DNA from: Psettodes erumei
Lineage: Eukaryota > Chordata > Actinopteri > Pleuronectiformes > Psettodidae
DNA: 64,000 nucleotides
Reading direction: 5' to 3'
Assembly (NCBI GenBank): GCA_016785225.1
Contig: JAFBJZ010000590.1
Coordinates: 186,001 to 250,000 of the forward strand
The position numbers and the translations under genes were made by a program. The notes below the pieces were generated by a model, which was not told the DNA's origin, searched no databases, and saw only the letters and a program-made list of their open reading frames with translations. Below, one piece after another: positions 51,032 to 61,300 of the stretch. Within the stretch, counting starts at the first letter, position 1, and every line of letters begins with the position of its first letter.

Positions 51032-52199
51032 CGAACCCATTGCTCATTCATAATATGCAATCTTATTTTACGGCTGATTGTATTTGCCATACATAGGCTG
51101 CATGCATGAGGTCTTTGCCCATATTCCTCTACCCAGCGCAGCATAAATAAACAGGAACACTCTATAATCCATCATCCTGTGTGCAGTGGGAGTGTGCCCA
51201 ACACAAACATGGCTCCTGTTTTCTATCTGTGCGAGAGAGACTGTGTGTGAGGGCTAGGATGGGTTAGCACTATTCTGTTAGTGCTCACTGATTGTCCATG
51301 ACTGTGAAACATAAACCGCCTGCGCCAAATGAGGATTATACAAATGAGCTTCCTCTGTGCTTGCTGTTTCTGCGTCCCGCTGCCTGGACGAGACACTCAG
51401 TAGAGAGCACACTGTGTTTCTTTACTCCCACAATTCTTTGAAGTCCTTTTAAGAGTTTGAGACGGGCTAATGATATGTTTAGATGGCAGTTTAGTCATAC
51501 AGAACTGTTTGCAAATTCATTTGGCCACACAAATAATGATTTTACAGCGTGTCAAACACTCATGCAGTCGTAGAAATAACTGGCAAGTTCAAAGCTGTGT
51601 GTTTCGATTGGCTGGGAATCTCTGGAAGCAGCGAGTATCATTAAATTAAACACTGAATGCCCCAACAGAGCTGCAAGACAATAGTGTATGACTGGTTTCA
51701 AGCAGCTCGCATATATGAAAGTTCTCGGCTGACTCGCTTTAAGGGTGATTAAAATTGTATATATGATGCATGTTTGCTGCAGTGGCTGGTCCAGGCATGT
51801 TCTCATCCAAACAGTACAGCGTGTTAAGTATGTATCTATTATCTTTTAGCTGCTCTAAATGGTTGTAAAGATGGCAGTGCTGTTATCTGTCGGTTGATCG
51901 GTCCAGAACTTCAGTCCAGACTGAAATGTTTCAACATTGTTTCAACTATTGAGTGAATGGCCATAAGGTTTGCTGCAGACAACTTTTCTTCAGGCATTTT
52001 GAGTGGAATATCTCAATGATGTATCCTTCCTAATGCTAATTCTCTATAGGATATGATTAGTTGCATGTAATTGGCGCCTTTATATCAGATTTATCTACAG
52101 GCTTTTTCTGCCTTACTCTAGACTGACTGCCCTGTTGCAATTCCTGTCATACTACACCAACAACTACTCTGGAGCAGAAATCCAAATAATAACAATGAT

Positions 52200-52720
52200 G
52201 GGGCTATTGTACCCAGCATAATGCACTTTACAATATCCCTCATTCACCGCATGAGGACTTTATTTACAGAAACCCTCTGGGTAACGCAATGCCACGCTCT
52301 GATCACACACACCAGCCCACTGCATGTAATTATCCTCGGCCCGCTCGCCAATCTGTCACTGCCCAAACTAATTTGTAAGCGTGCATGTACAGTGATTAAA
52401 GAAACTTCTGTGCCATTGCAAAAAAGGGGGGTCTTCTATCACTCCCCTCCCGCCCTTCTCCACATTCGGGGAATTCTCCAAGAATGAGGCGAAGCTGCCA
52501 TGTCAGACTGAGCCAGGCAGACATATACAGATCGCCAACATTGCTAATGCATCCGAGGCGCTGGTGCAGCAGTCAAGCCATAATAATTAAAGACATACAG
52601 CATCTCAGGGCTTCATTAATCATGGTTTATATGGACTTTGAAGCCCTAATGAAAAACAGCCTGCCTCTCCGGGTTTATTGTGTCTGTACAAATTGTGGGG
52701 ATGGCGTACGCAAGGGCTGC
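52200..52720. promoter_or_regulatory. Candidate conserved noncoding element
   Basis: About 500 bp of unique sequence with dense cores such as 'gcatgtaattatcctcggcc', 'gccataataattaaagacat' and 'gcttcattaatcatggttta' has no simple repeats. It is the other strongest enhancer-like stretch, lying 2.3 kb beyond the xkr9 3' end. The frames across it are short and unrecognised. Confidence 0.35.
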
Positions 52721-54852
52721 CCCCCTCCTGACCGGCTGTTACAGGATGTGGTGATGGAAAACAAAAAGATAAGATTTGGTGAAACGTCTAGTGCTGGTTA
52801 TGGAGAGGTCAGTGGTCAAGGCTGTTTATGTAGAGGCTAAGCGCCATTCAGTCAGACAAAACGGAGTCGCTGACAGTGATGGCAGTGTGACTTTACATGG
52901 CTTTGTGTTTGCACGTTTGTCATTGTGTGTATGTATGTGTGATATGATGCACTCAGTGTTCAATGTTTAGCATGAGATTTTCTGTCCTTGGCCTTCAGCG
53001 CTCCACAGATTCATCTTACAGTGTCACATATCATCATCTCTGATTTACTATTAGTTTCTCAGATTCTCACCATGCTCTCCAGCCTTTCTGGAGGTGCATT
53101 ACACTGAGATCAGAGAGAGAGATTACTGGGTATTAAGCTCTCAGTGCCAGAAGTGGAAATTACAGAGAGCTTGTCAACGCCAGAGTTCTCCCTCTGCTTG
53201 TTTTCTCCTAGAGAGAGCGAGGTAATGCTTTACTCAAAACGTTTCATCCCAATGGCTTGTGACTGGTCCCTGGCAGCTCTGACAGTGGTGAGTCACGGCT
53301 AAAAGTATGTGCAGCTCAACAAAAGCAGAGGAAGACAGAGAGGGAGAGACTGCTCAGGACACATGCATCCTCTCCCAATAAAAAGCCCCTTTGGCAGGTT
53401 TACATCACATTAGTCCACAGAACCCAAGGAAATGTACAGTAGATGAGAGAGGGGGGAGCATCGATCTGAATGCAAAGGATGATTTTATTTAATCCTGGAT
53501 GACAAGTCCCACCTACAGGTGCAATATCCTTCTTTTGGTTCCCAGGATAAGCTATCAGCAGTGTTCTGGGATTCTGTCCAACCCTACGTTAACATTGTGT
53601 CTATTTATAACTTTTTATATAGAACAACTAGCCTTTGACACAGTGTGTGTGCCGCTCCGTAGTAAAACTGAATTCTGTGCGGTAACTACCTGGCAGTGAT
53701 TCATTTCCTCTCCGACACAAGTTCCTCACTACAATTTGTCATTTTATGGAGTGCCTCTGACAGAGCTCAACTGACAGATGAAAGTTAAAGTGGCCTCTCG
53801 GAGTAAACAAGTCAAAAAGTTCTGAGTTTGGCCAAATTAAAGGAAGGGGGGGTTGGAGAAAAGTCTGAGCTGATTTGAGAGCCAACAAGCATTGTGCTCT
53901 CTCTGGACCCTGCGGTTTGTCAGCGTTCCTCCCAGGTGAGCTCACACTGGGCCAGTCCCCCCTAACTCCCGCTACCCGCCACCCCTCCCCCAGTGTCCCA
54001 GCCAAGAAGAAATAGCGTCCTCTGCTCTCCGACTTGACTCACACAATATTTTTCTGGTAGTCAAAACAAAATTAGCACTGGCTTTTTATTTGTAGTTAGG
54101 TCATCCACACCCTCTGTTTTCATCACTTCTGAGGAGGGGGAAAGTGTTAAGCTGGAGGCTCCACGGATTAAAGTGAGAAAGATCAGTGCAGCAGCTGATA
54201 TTTTTAGTTTAATACAAGATCCGTGGTGGTCGGACATCCGCATCAGGCTAGATTGTCACTGAGCAGGAGCTTGAATCCTTGTTTAAGTTTGCCTGATCTT
54301 GCGGGGATCAAGTAAGCATTTTGTTTTAGTTTTTCAGTATCATCAAGCTAAAGAGACATTCTACGGGGGAAAATAAGTAAAGGAGGCAGAAAAAGAACCA
54401 AAAAGTTGCCTGTGGAAGAACACGAGTGATTCAGAAAGGCCTGTCGTGGACCAGAAATCTATTTTCTGACTAAAAACCTACTCTTTGCACTTTGTTAATG
54501 TGAACCTAGAGGTAGAGAACCAGAGTGATACCTAGAGAAGTCAACCTAGACAATAACGCCACCCTGTGTTTAACAGTGTGTTACAGGCCTAAAGAAAAAT
54601 ATCTGGCCGTGTGCACAAAATAGTTTTCATCTGAGGAATGTGGTGTGAAATTCACTGCAAATAAAATATGACAAACTAAAAAAACAAACACAAAGTACAA
54701 ACTAATGACTTTTACTTATTTGTGCATCATATACAGTACATGTGTATGTTGCTTACAATGTAGTAATGCTTAAGCATCTTAAGGAGAAGGATTTTCATTG
54801 TCCATTAGTATTGAGAGATAAATTACATTATTAGACATGTTAAAATAAATAT

Positions 54853-54858
54853 TTTAAT
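54853..54858 (-). terminator. xkr9: Candidate xkr9 poly(A) signal (ATTAAA)
   Basis: On the minus strand ATTAAA occurs about 200 nt after the xkr9 stop codon, in an AT-rich 3'UTR. A canonical AATAAA on this strand occurs only at 54090-54085, roughly 970 nt after the stop, and is a possible distal alternative. Confidence 0.35.
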
Positions 54859-55058
54859 TAATTGGCAAATGCTGAAATAAATAAAACTATTATATTAACT
54901 GAAACAATAAATTATATTGCACATAACCTTTTAGCTATGTTTATATCAGTGAGAACAAAGCCAACCAAATCTCAGGGATGACAACTAGCAGTAACATGAA
55001 TATATAATATACAGACTTCTTATGTTGCACATCTGTAAGGCTTAGAACAAAAGTACCT

Positions 55059-56765
55059 TCAGGGTTGTAAAAAGTTCCTTATTTTCCTCGTGGTCCACGT
55101 TTGATTTCCTGGGTCGTCCACCTCATCTGCCTCACGCCAACTCGTGGGGTGCAGGAAGACATAATACAGCACGAGACTGATTAGCCCCACTACCGAACCC
55201 ACTAAGATTAAACAGCCGACCGTCAGGAAAAATGAGGAAGTCAGCACCTCTGGCTTCAAAAAAGCCAGCAATAATACAGCCATAATGTTTATCAGAAAGT
55301 GGAAAATGTAATAGATGATCATGGCTGCCTTGGTGTTTTGTCCTTTTACATTGAAAAAGGTGAATGTGAGGATGGCTCCTGTGACGGCCCGGTAGAGAAG
55401 CTCGAGTCCTATGGATGAGCAGAAGTTAGTTTTAAGCACATGTGTCCAGATTGTCCCAAGCAGCCAGAGGATGGTGAGGGCTACAGTGCTGTAAATACTC
55501 AGTGTGAGGAGGAGGCTGTAGCTGAGGATGTGGCTGGTGATAGTGCAGAGTTTGTACAGGAGGTAAACTACTGTGGGGAGGCCGGAGGGCATCTCAGCAA
55601 TATGGGGGAGGGATCTGCGCAAGCAGCGACGATAGTCCACTAGGGCCCAGGCAATATTAAAGAAGGAAAAAGCCATAGATATATCTGAAAGAAATAGCCA
55701 AATGGTATAAATGATGATACTATACATTCATGAATGTGCGAAAAACTTCATTGTACCTGACTTTTTGCAGTAACTTACACTGCAGGAATGAGCACTCAGG
55801 GTGGCCCATCAGTATGTATATCTGTAGAAGGAGTTGGGGAACACTCTCCAGGAAAGCCTCAAACAGTTTGAGCATGCTCACATCAGTTGCCTGGCAGAAC
55901 ATACTGTGGTGCACTTGCTTCCGCTCTTCCTCTGTGTAGAAATTTGTTGTCGTCCAAACCACTGTCCACCCCTTTTTCAGCAGGTGATAAAACCTAGTAA
56001 CAGGGCAAACACAATGAAAACAGAGTCAAACAGGTTGTTGCTACCATGAGTTGTATTTGTTACTGATTCATCATTCGCTGCAGCTCATATGGGTAGTGCA
56101 TTCAGAAGACGTCCCGACGCTTAAATGCAGTTATTCCAGTTGACACATTCCATAATACCATGCCACTGTGCATGACTAGAATGCTGCACATTTTAGCCAC
56201 TACATGCGGGCACTCCTCCTATACAGACTACAAGAACAGCTCATGTTATTTTGGAAAGATATAATAGAAGAAATCTGTGCAGCCTTAAGCTGGAGTAGCC
56301 GGTGTCACCAGTGTCATTGTTCATTCCGTACCTGGTGAAGATTCCCAGGCCAAATAGGTGCAGGAGAATAAGTCCACTTTTTGGCATGCCTGATATGGTT
56401 GTTAATCCCTCTGGGTTTCTCAATACATTATTAATGTCGTCCCAATACCAGGCATAGCTAAAGACCTGGGTCACCAGCAGTCCAGCCAGAACAAACATGA
56501 GAGTCAGTCCACTCCAGACGTATTGTTTCTCTTGAAAATATCTCATAGCCAGTCTGATGTCTGTCAAAATGTCCACCACATACAAGACGAGTCCGGCAAA
56601 GGTTAGTAACCATCGCAGTCTGGTGTACTGATTGTGAGGCATTTTGTTGTCCGCTGAAAAGTTCGACCTTCTCTGCGATGGAGACAGATATGTGGCTGTT
56701 TTGCTACGGAGCTTCCGGAGAAAATCTGCTGCAGACACGAGTGTTGTGTCAGGCTCAGGTGCCAT
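55059..56765 (-). CDS. xkr9: XK-related protein 9 (phospholipid scramblase family), 3 coding exons
   Basis: Reading the minus strand, the coding exons are 56765-56332, 55993-55779 and 55684-55059 (stop TGA). Introns of 338 and 94 bp are both GT-AG. The 1275 nt encode 424 residues from the first ATG, or 383 from the second ATG (56642), which is closer to mammalian XKR9 (about 373). Features numbered in the long form are the first membrane helix at about 52-70 with the DILTDI acidic motif, the second at about 84-106, the FTR motif spanning the first splice, a DVSMLKLFEAFLESVPQLLLQ stretch typical of the XK family, a FTFFNVKGQNTK motif, and further hydrophobic helices. Near the C-terminus DEVD (403-406) sits 18 residues from the end, matching the position of the caspase site in XKR8/XKR9. 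The likely role is a plasma-membrane scramblase activated by caspase cleavage, exposing phosphatidylserine. The paralogue call rests on sequence resemblance and on location between eya1 and tram1. Confidence 0.93.
56640..56642 (-). other. xkr9: Alternative xkr9 start codon (Met42)
   Basis: The second in-frame ATG begins MPHNQYTRLRWLL. It would remove a 41-residue hydrophilic, Ser/Arg/Lys-rich leader and give an N-terminus just before the first helix, as in mammalian XKR9. The upstream ATG (56765) has a good context, with A at -3 and G at +4. This one also has A at -3. The sequence alone does not decide between them. Confidence 0.45.
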
Positions 56766-56777
56766 TTTTTGGTCAAT
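56766..56777 (-). other. xkr9: xkr9 5'UTR end of exon and 3' splice site
   Basis: On the minus strand a T-rich tract followed by acag ends at 56778, 12 bases before the first ATG. This is a strong acceptor, so at least one non-coding exon should lie further upstream (to the right). The long open frame continuing to 57068 is then intron read-through. Confidence 0.6.
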
Positions 56778-57432
56778 CTGTAAAAAACAATACATTGTGA
56801 CAATAACCACAAGTGTCATGCACTCACCCTGTGCAGATTCACCACACTGTGAAGCAGTGTGAAATGGCAGTGTGACTGAAGGCAGCTGCTTCGTCACATT
56901 CTCCTGCACTATGACCTTTGTAATAAACCACCTGATTGTACAGAGTCCTGATAGATGACATACTTTTATATATATATGCAACAAAAAACAATAAGTGACG
57001 TTATCACCAGAAATAATAAAATGATCATTCAGAACTTGTACATCAGATGTACTGTGTGCACTGACCAAATTAATGAGTCACAGAATAACCATATGTAAAG
57101 TCTTTTTACTTTTAAACTGGTAATGAGATGCACTTGTGATAATGATGAGTGACAAAAGGCAAATTTGAGGGCAAATAATTCAAAATATCACTTTGTCAAA
57201 ATGACATTCGCCAAGGAATGACATTCGTAAATTCCTAAATTCATTATTGGGTTCATTGATTGTTTTTATAAAGTCTTTTATAAAGTCTTTTTATAAACCA
57301 TTCTGAAATATAAATCACAATTTGATAACAGATGTGAATTATGTGAATTACACATAAAGTTAGCGTGCCTAAAATGATCACAGCTAACAGAAAATACACT
57401 CACACACAAAACAAAACAGCAAATGAACTCAC

Positions 57433-57500
57433 CAGTATATTTTTCCCATGGCAGACAGCTGTGTACGATCACGGAAGCAAATATTTTTTGCATGCCGCTT
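57433..57500 (-). other. xkr9: Candidate xkr9 5' non-coding exon with short uORF
   Basis: On the minus strand a near-consensus donor (tactg followed by gtgagt) lies at 57433/57432, 655 bp upstream of the xkr9 acceptor. An ATG at 57449-57447 in a strong context would read MGKIY and then stop at a TGA formed across the splice junction. The right-hand limit of the exon is not visible; 57500 is only a guess. No transcript evidence is available. Confidence 0.35.
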
Positions 57501-57594
57501 CTCTTTCTCTTTCTTTGAAACCCGTGACAAGCTCCACCTCAGTGTCTCTGAACTGACAGCCAAGCCGGAAAAATGCAATTGCATAATTGATCTT

Positions 57595-57599
<5 letters not shown>

Positions 57600-57631
<32 letters not shown>
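57600..57631 (+). repeat. (TG)16 microsatellite
   Basis: A perfect 32-bp TG run in the xkr9/tram1 divergent intergenic interval. Alternating purine-pyrimidine runs can adopt Z-DNA. Confidence 0.95.
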
Positions 57632-57633
<2 letters not shown>

Positions 57634-58063
57634 CATATGTATAACTGGGAGAGACTTCATACTTTAAGTTTCCTGTTTCTTTTTCCCTTTTTCTTAGATG
57701 GCTCAAACATCAGCCAGTGGTGATGAGTTGCCTCGGTATATCCCCAGACATTTTGTTTAATTTCTAATTGATGTGATCACAGAGGGTAAGAAGCGTGACA
57801 TTAGACTTTGCACGGTTACTTTTACCTGTAATGGAGGTACTTACTGTAAGTGTGAGAACAACTTTATTTGAGATAAGGAGACGTGATGCACGTCATTATT
57901 TCCAAAAGACAAACGTTACAAACTTGGAAAAAAACCCACTGTTACTCAACTGATTAATCTCAGGAGTTTTACTGTTAGCCTTATCTGCTCTGAGGTAACC
58001 AAAGACAAAGGTGGAGGATAGGGCGCAGAATGCACAGACGCCACCCACTCCTTATACTCCAAG

Positions 58064-58079
58064 CCTCTAGGTGGCGATA
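58064..58079 (+). promoter_or_regulatory. CTCF-like motif (plus) near tram1 5' end
   Basis: CCTCTAGGTGGCGATA matches the CTCF core with two substitutions (T at position 3, A at position 14) and keeps the central AGGTGGCG. It lies in the CpG-rich tram1 promoter and points right. Confidence 0.4.
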
Positions 58080-58320
58080 GAGAGCCCCAGCAGATTCTCT
58101 CCTGTGCGTAAAAGAGCCTCGTTGGTCAGGCGCAGCGGCTCCCCGCTCTCCGTGGACCCTCCCACTACTCAAGAGTGACACGCCATTCAATTGCTGCCTG
58201 GCCCTGCGCTCGTCGGTGAGCGTCTTCACGCAGAAGTGCAACAATATCTTCCGATACAAAGCGGCCACATCTGCGCTGCGGAAAAGCGAAAAAAAGAAAG
58301 TTGCGGTTCGTGTCGTCGAC

Positions 58321-61300
58321 ATGGGGATCCGAAAAAAGACTAACAAGAATCCACCGGTGCTGAGCCATGAGTTTGTCATCCAGAACCATGCAGATATTGT
58401 TTCCTGTGTTGCTATGGTGTTCCTCCTCGGGCTGATGGTTGAGGTGAGTCCCCCCCTCTTTCCCCATGCTGAGCTGGGGGTTTTAATTGGGTGCTCGGCT
58501 AGCACGGTAGATGGACAGGACGACGAAAAATAGGAACTCCCTGTGTCCGTTCTTTTAGGAAAAAAAACTGCCACGGCTGTCTGATCTCTTCTTCGAACCA
58601 CTTCCCCCCCGTGATCGAAAGTTTTCTGCGAACTGTGGCCTCCCACTCGTTTCCCCACCAACCCCGAAATGATCGACTCATTCGCGTGTCCTGACCTATT
58701 CCGAAAGATCAAATGTTCTTCTACCACTGTCGATTCTATCAAAGCGACGTGGGAACTCGTGTCCACTTTCCATCTGGCTGCTTCCCGTGTATTTCAAAGC
58801 ACTCGTCCACGGGCCCGCGGTTTGCTCAATAAAAGACACAAAGTTACTAATGTGTAACAGCATTGGTCGGGATATCTCAGTGCGCCGCGGGTTTGCAGCG
58901 TTGTATCGATCTCGCTGGATACCGTGTTGTGCAATGCTCTGGACTTGGTAAGTTTGTGCGTAGATGTGTTACGTGGCAATCATACAACGACCGAGAGAGA
59001 GAGAGAGAGAGAGAGCTGCTGTCATCACAGAAACCCTGCTTGCACCCAAACCGAAAGTTGTCCCGGGGGCTTAAGAGAGTCTTAGATGTAAACGCGTCGA
59101 TGGCTGACTGGCAGCGGGCGCCTGGGCGCACGACGCGGCCGCCTCTACGACCCCACGCTGCTCCAGTTTCACTCATATTTGTGTGTTCATCTCGAGCGTG
59201 GTAACGTCGTCGCAGAAAAGCGGCGCCATCGGCGTCAAGTCGGACGTCATTAAAACTGTTTCCGGTGTCTGTTTCTGCCTTTCAAAGTAAAGTCCCAGTT
59301 AGGTGAATTTAATTTGTATCCGTTGCCCACGTAGCGCTTTTGTTGCGGGGGACGGCCGTGCAACTTCCCGTTTTTAACCCTCTCGTGTTGTCTATCTTGA
59401 TGCATCTGTAGTGCCTTCTCCAATACGTTTCACTTGGTTGGATCATAGCACTCATTCCATCGATCACATTACCCCTGTGAAATTATACTGATTTATTAGG
59501 AAAAGCAAGTCATGCATTCTAGTGTCGTATCGAATCAATGCATTTTAACTATTTATCCCAAAGCAGCAAAAAAGGAGTTGGCACTGTTGATGTCACATTA
59601 TTATTGCTACTGATGTTGTAATAATATTGCATAATTCCCAGATGGTCTCTTACTCTGGACTAAGCTTTGTGCATTACCAGGCTGGAATTGCTTTATTATA
59701 TTGCTAAAAGTAAAATTCTATGAAATTAAAACCAATGTGCTAACTTAAGTCACATTTACAGTCACTCCATTAAGGGAATTCTCGACATATAAATGCAATG
59801 CTCCACATTTTAGTTCGTGTGAACCAAAATAATCCCTGTGACGTGTTAAATGCACTGTGGTCCAGTCCCTGCTTAAATATGACGTATGTGCATGTTTTTC
59901 TGTTCTGTTTTTAATTCCACAGGTGACCTCAAAGTTTGCAGTGTTATTCATCACTGTCCAGTACAACGTCACCATATCAACAAATGGTAAGTCAAGGGTT
60001 AAATTGATAGTGTTAAGATGTGTGTTGAGAACAGATGTTCTCAGATGTGTGAATGTGTTCATAGTAAAAGTGAAAGGTTTGGCTTTTGTTTGTAATGCAG
60101 CAGTTCCTGAGCGTTGTCTTGCTAGAAGCCTGTCATTTGGATTCTAGAGCGGTACTTGCGTGGCCTTACACAAACCCATTTGAGAGCTTCTCTTTTTTTT
60201 TCTCTCCCTCTGGAGCTAAATTTAGTCTGCCTGATTTATAAAGTTCTCTGGTGGCAAGGTTGGGCCGGGCGAATTTGGGCTAAGGTGTAATATAGGCCTC
60301 TCAATTCAAGTCCTTCCCATTTCAAGGTTGTACATTTTCTTTGCCAACTTCAGACGCCATTGAAACTCACAGAAGAGCTTATTTACACTCATGGTGATTC
60401 AGTTCTTATCTGGGAGACCTAACCACTCACCGTGGCTCTGTAACTTATTTACAGCCTGTATCTAATTAAATCAAATAACATGCAGCACCCAAATCGCCCC
60501 ACAGTGAAACAAATTCCATCATGTTGGGGTTTTTTTTCTTTATCTGCGGAGACTTTTACAAATGATTTGATTGATTTCTTTCAAGCAGTTGCATAAACCC
60601 TCAGCCACAGGCTTTCTCAAAATACAGTATGTGCCGGGGGCTGTGTTAATGTATCGTCTGTGGCCTTGCTACAGCCCTTCACATTATTCACTGTTTCATA
60701 AATATGGAATTGCAGGTTGTATAGATAATATGTAGCTTTGGGAAGACAGAAGAGGCTCTGTGTGTGTGAGAGACAGCTAATGTGCTAATGATAGCCCATG
60801 AGTGTGGTGTAACACTGCACAGTCGAGACTCACTAATCCAAACAACACAACTCAGGTTATCTGACGTGAGAAGCGTTTGACTCGGTTGATTTAAAATAGC
60901 TCCACAGTTCATGTTATGGATCAATGACCTGCTTGAATGGAAAGGAATGAATGAAACGCGCTGCCAGAAAGAAAGTTGTTTTGTTTAGGTTTTTTTCTCT
61001 GATTTCACGATTTAACAATCATGGCCATCATGATGACTTGCATGTCTTTGCGCACACCACAGAAGGCCCAGAGGAGACGGCCGTGAACCACTTCCACCAC
61101 GGCATCAAGGACTTGGCGACTGTCTTTTTCTACATGCTGGTGGCCATCATCATGCACGCCATTATCCAGGAATACGTGCTGGATGTAAGTCTGGCAAACG
61201 CATGCATGCACTTCAGCATGCAGACTCTTCATCCCCGTGCACAGTTCTGCATTGTTTGACTTTCCTTGATCCCTGCAGAAAATCAACAGGAAGAAGCATT

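Larger units (their letters stand above)
9827..54852. other. Gene desert between eya1 and xkr9
   Basis: About 45 kb has no coding sequence I can support on either strand. The open frames present are short, often begin at non-ATG codons, run through microsatellites, and show no conserved domain, splice partners or family resemblance. No tRNA, rRNA, U-snRNA or long transposon ORF was recognised. The content is unique sequence with candidate conserved elements, degenerate interspersed repeats (about 22.08, 31.37 and 32.88 kb), many (GT/CA)n and (GA)n tracts, poly-C/poly-G runs, and an AT-rich block at about 46.5-47.15 kb. In mammals the EYA1-XKR9 interval is also a large desert, so this looks like a compact version of it. 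Confidence 0.8.
57434..58320. promoter_or_regulatory. Divergent xkr9/tram1 promoter region
   Basis: The 5' ends of xkr9 (minus) and tram1 (plus) face each other across this interval. The left part holds a (TG)16 microsatellite at 57600-57631. The right part, from about 58020, becomes CpG-rich and carries a CTCF-like motif at 58064-58079 and the tram1 5'UTR. I see no clear TATA box, which is normal for a CpG-type housekeeping promoter. The tram1 reading frame is open upstream of its ATG back to at least 58216 but has no in-frame ATG there, so 58321 remains the natural start. Confidence 0.6.
58020..59290. promoter_or_regulatory. tram1: CpG-rich region over tram1 exon 1 and first intron
   Basis: CpG dinucleotides are much denser here than in the flanks. 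Two dense parts stand out: about 58080-58330 around the 5'UTR and start codon, and about 59080-59270 in intron 1, the latter with several GCGC/CGGCCG-type stretches and a CRE-like GACGTCAT at 59243-59250. A (GA)n run at about 58993-59014 lies between them. This is consistent with an unmethylated housekeeping promoter and possibly a second start within intron 1. Confidence 0.55.

Noticed and set aside
56778..57068. N-terminal extension of the xkr9 frame beyond the first coding exon
   Set aside because: A strong splice acceptor sits just upstream of the first ATG, and the extra residues do not resemble XKR proteins. This is intron read-through.
58216..58320. In-frame upstream extension of tram1
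   Set aside because: The frame is open but begins only at a non-ATG codon. The ATG at 58321 gives the conserved TRAM1 N-terminus.
58080..58320. ER-stress response element (CCAAT-N9-CCACG) upstream of tram1
   Set aside because: Looked for because TRAM1 is an ER protein. Single half-like motifs occur, but no properly spaced pair was found.
57981..58766. 261-codon open frame on the minus strand across tram1 exon 1
   Set aside because: It lies antisense to a confirmed conserved exon in CpG-rich DNA, where stop codons are rare. Its product shows no recognisable domain.
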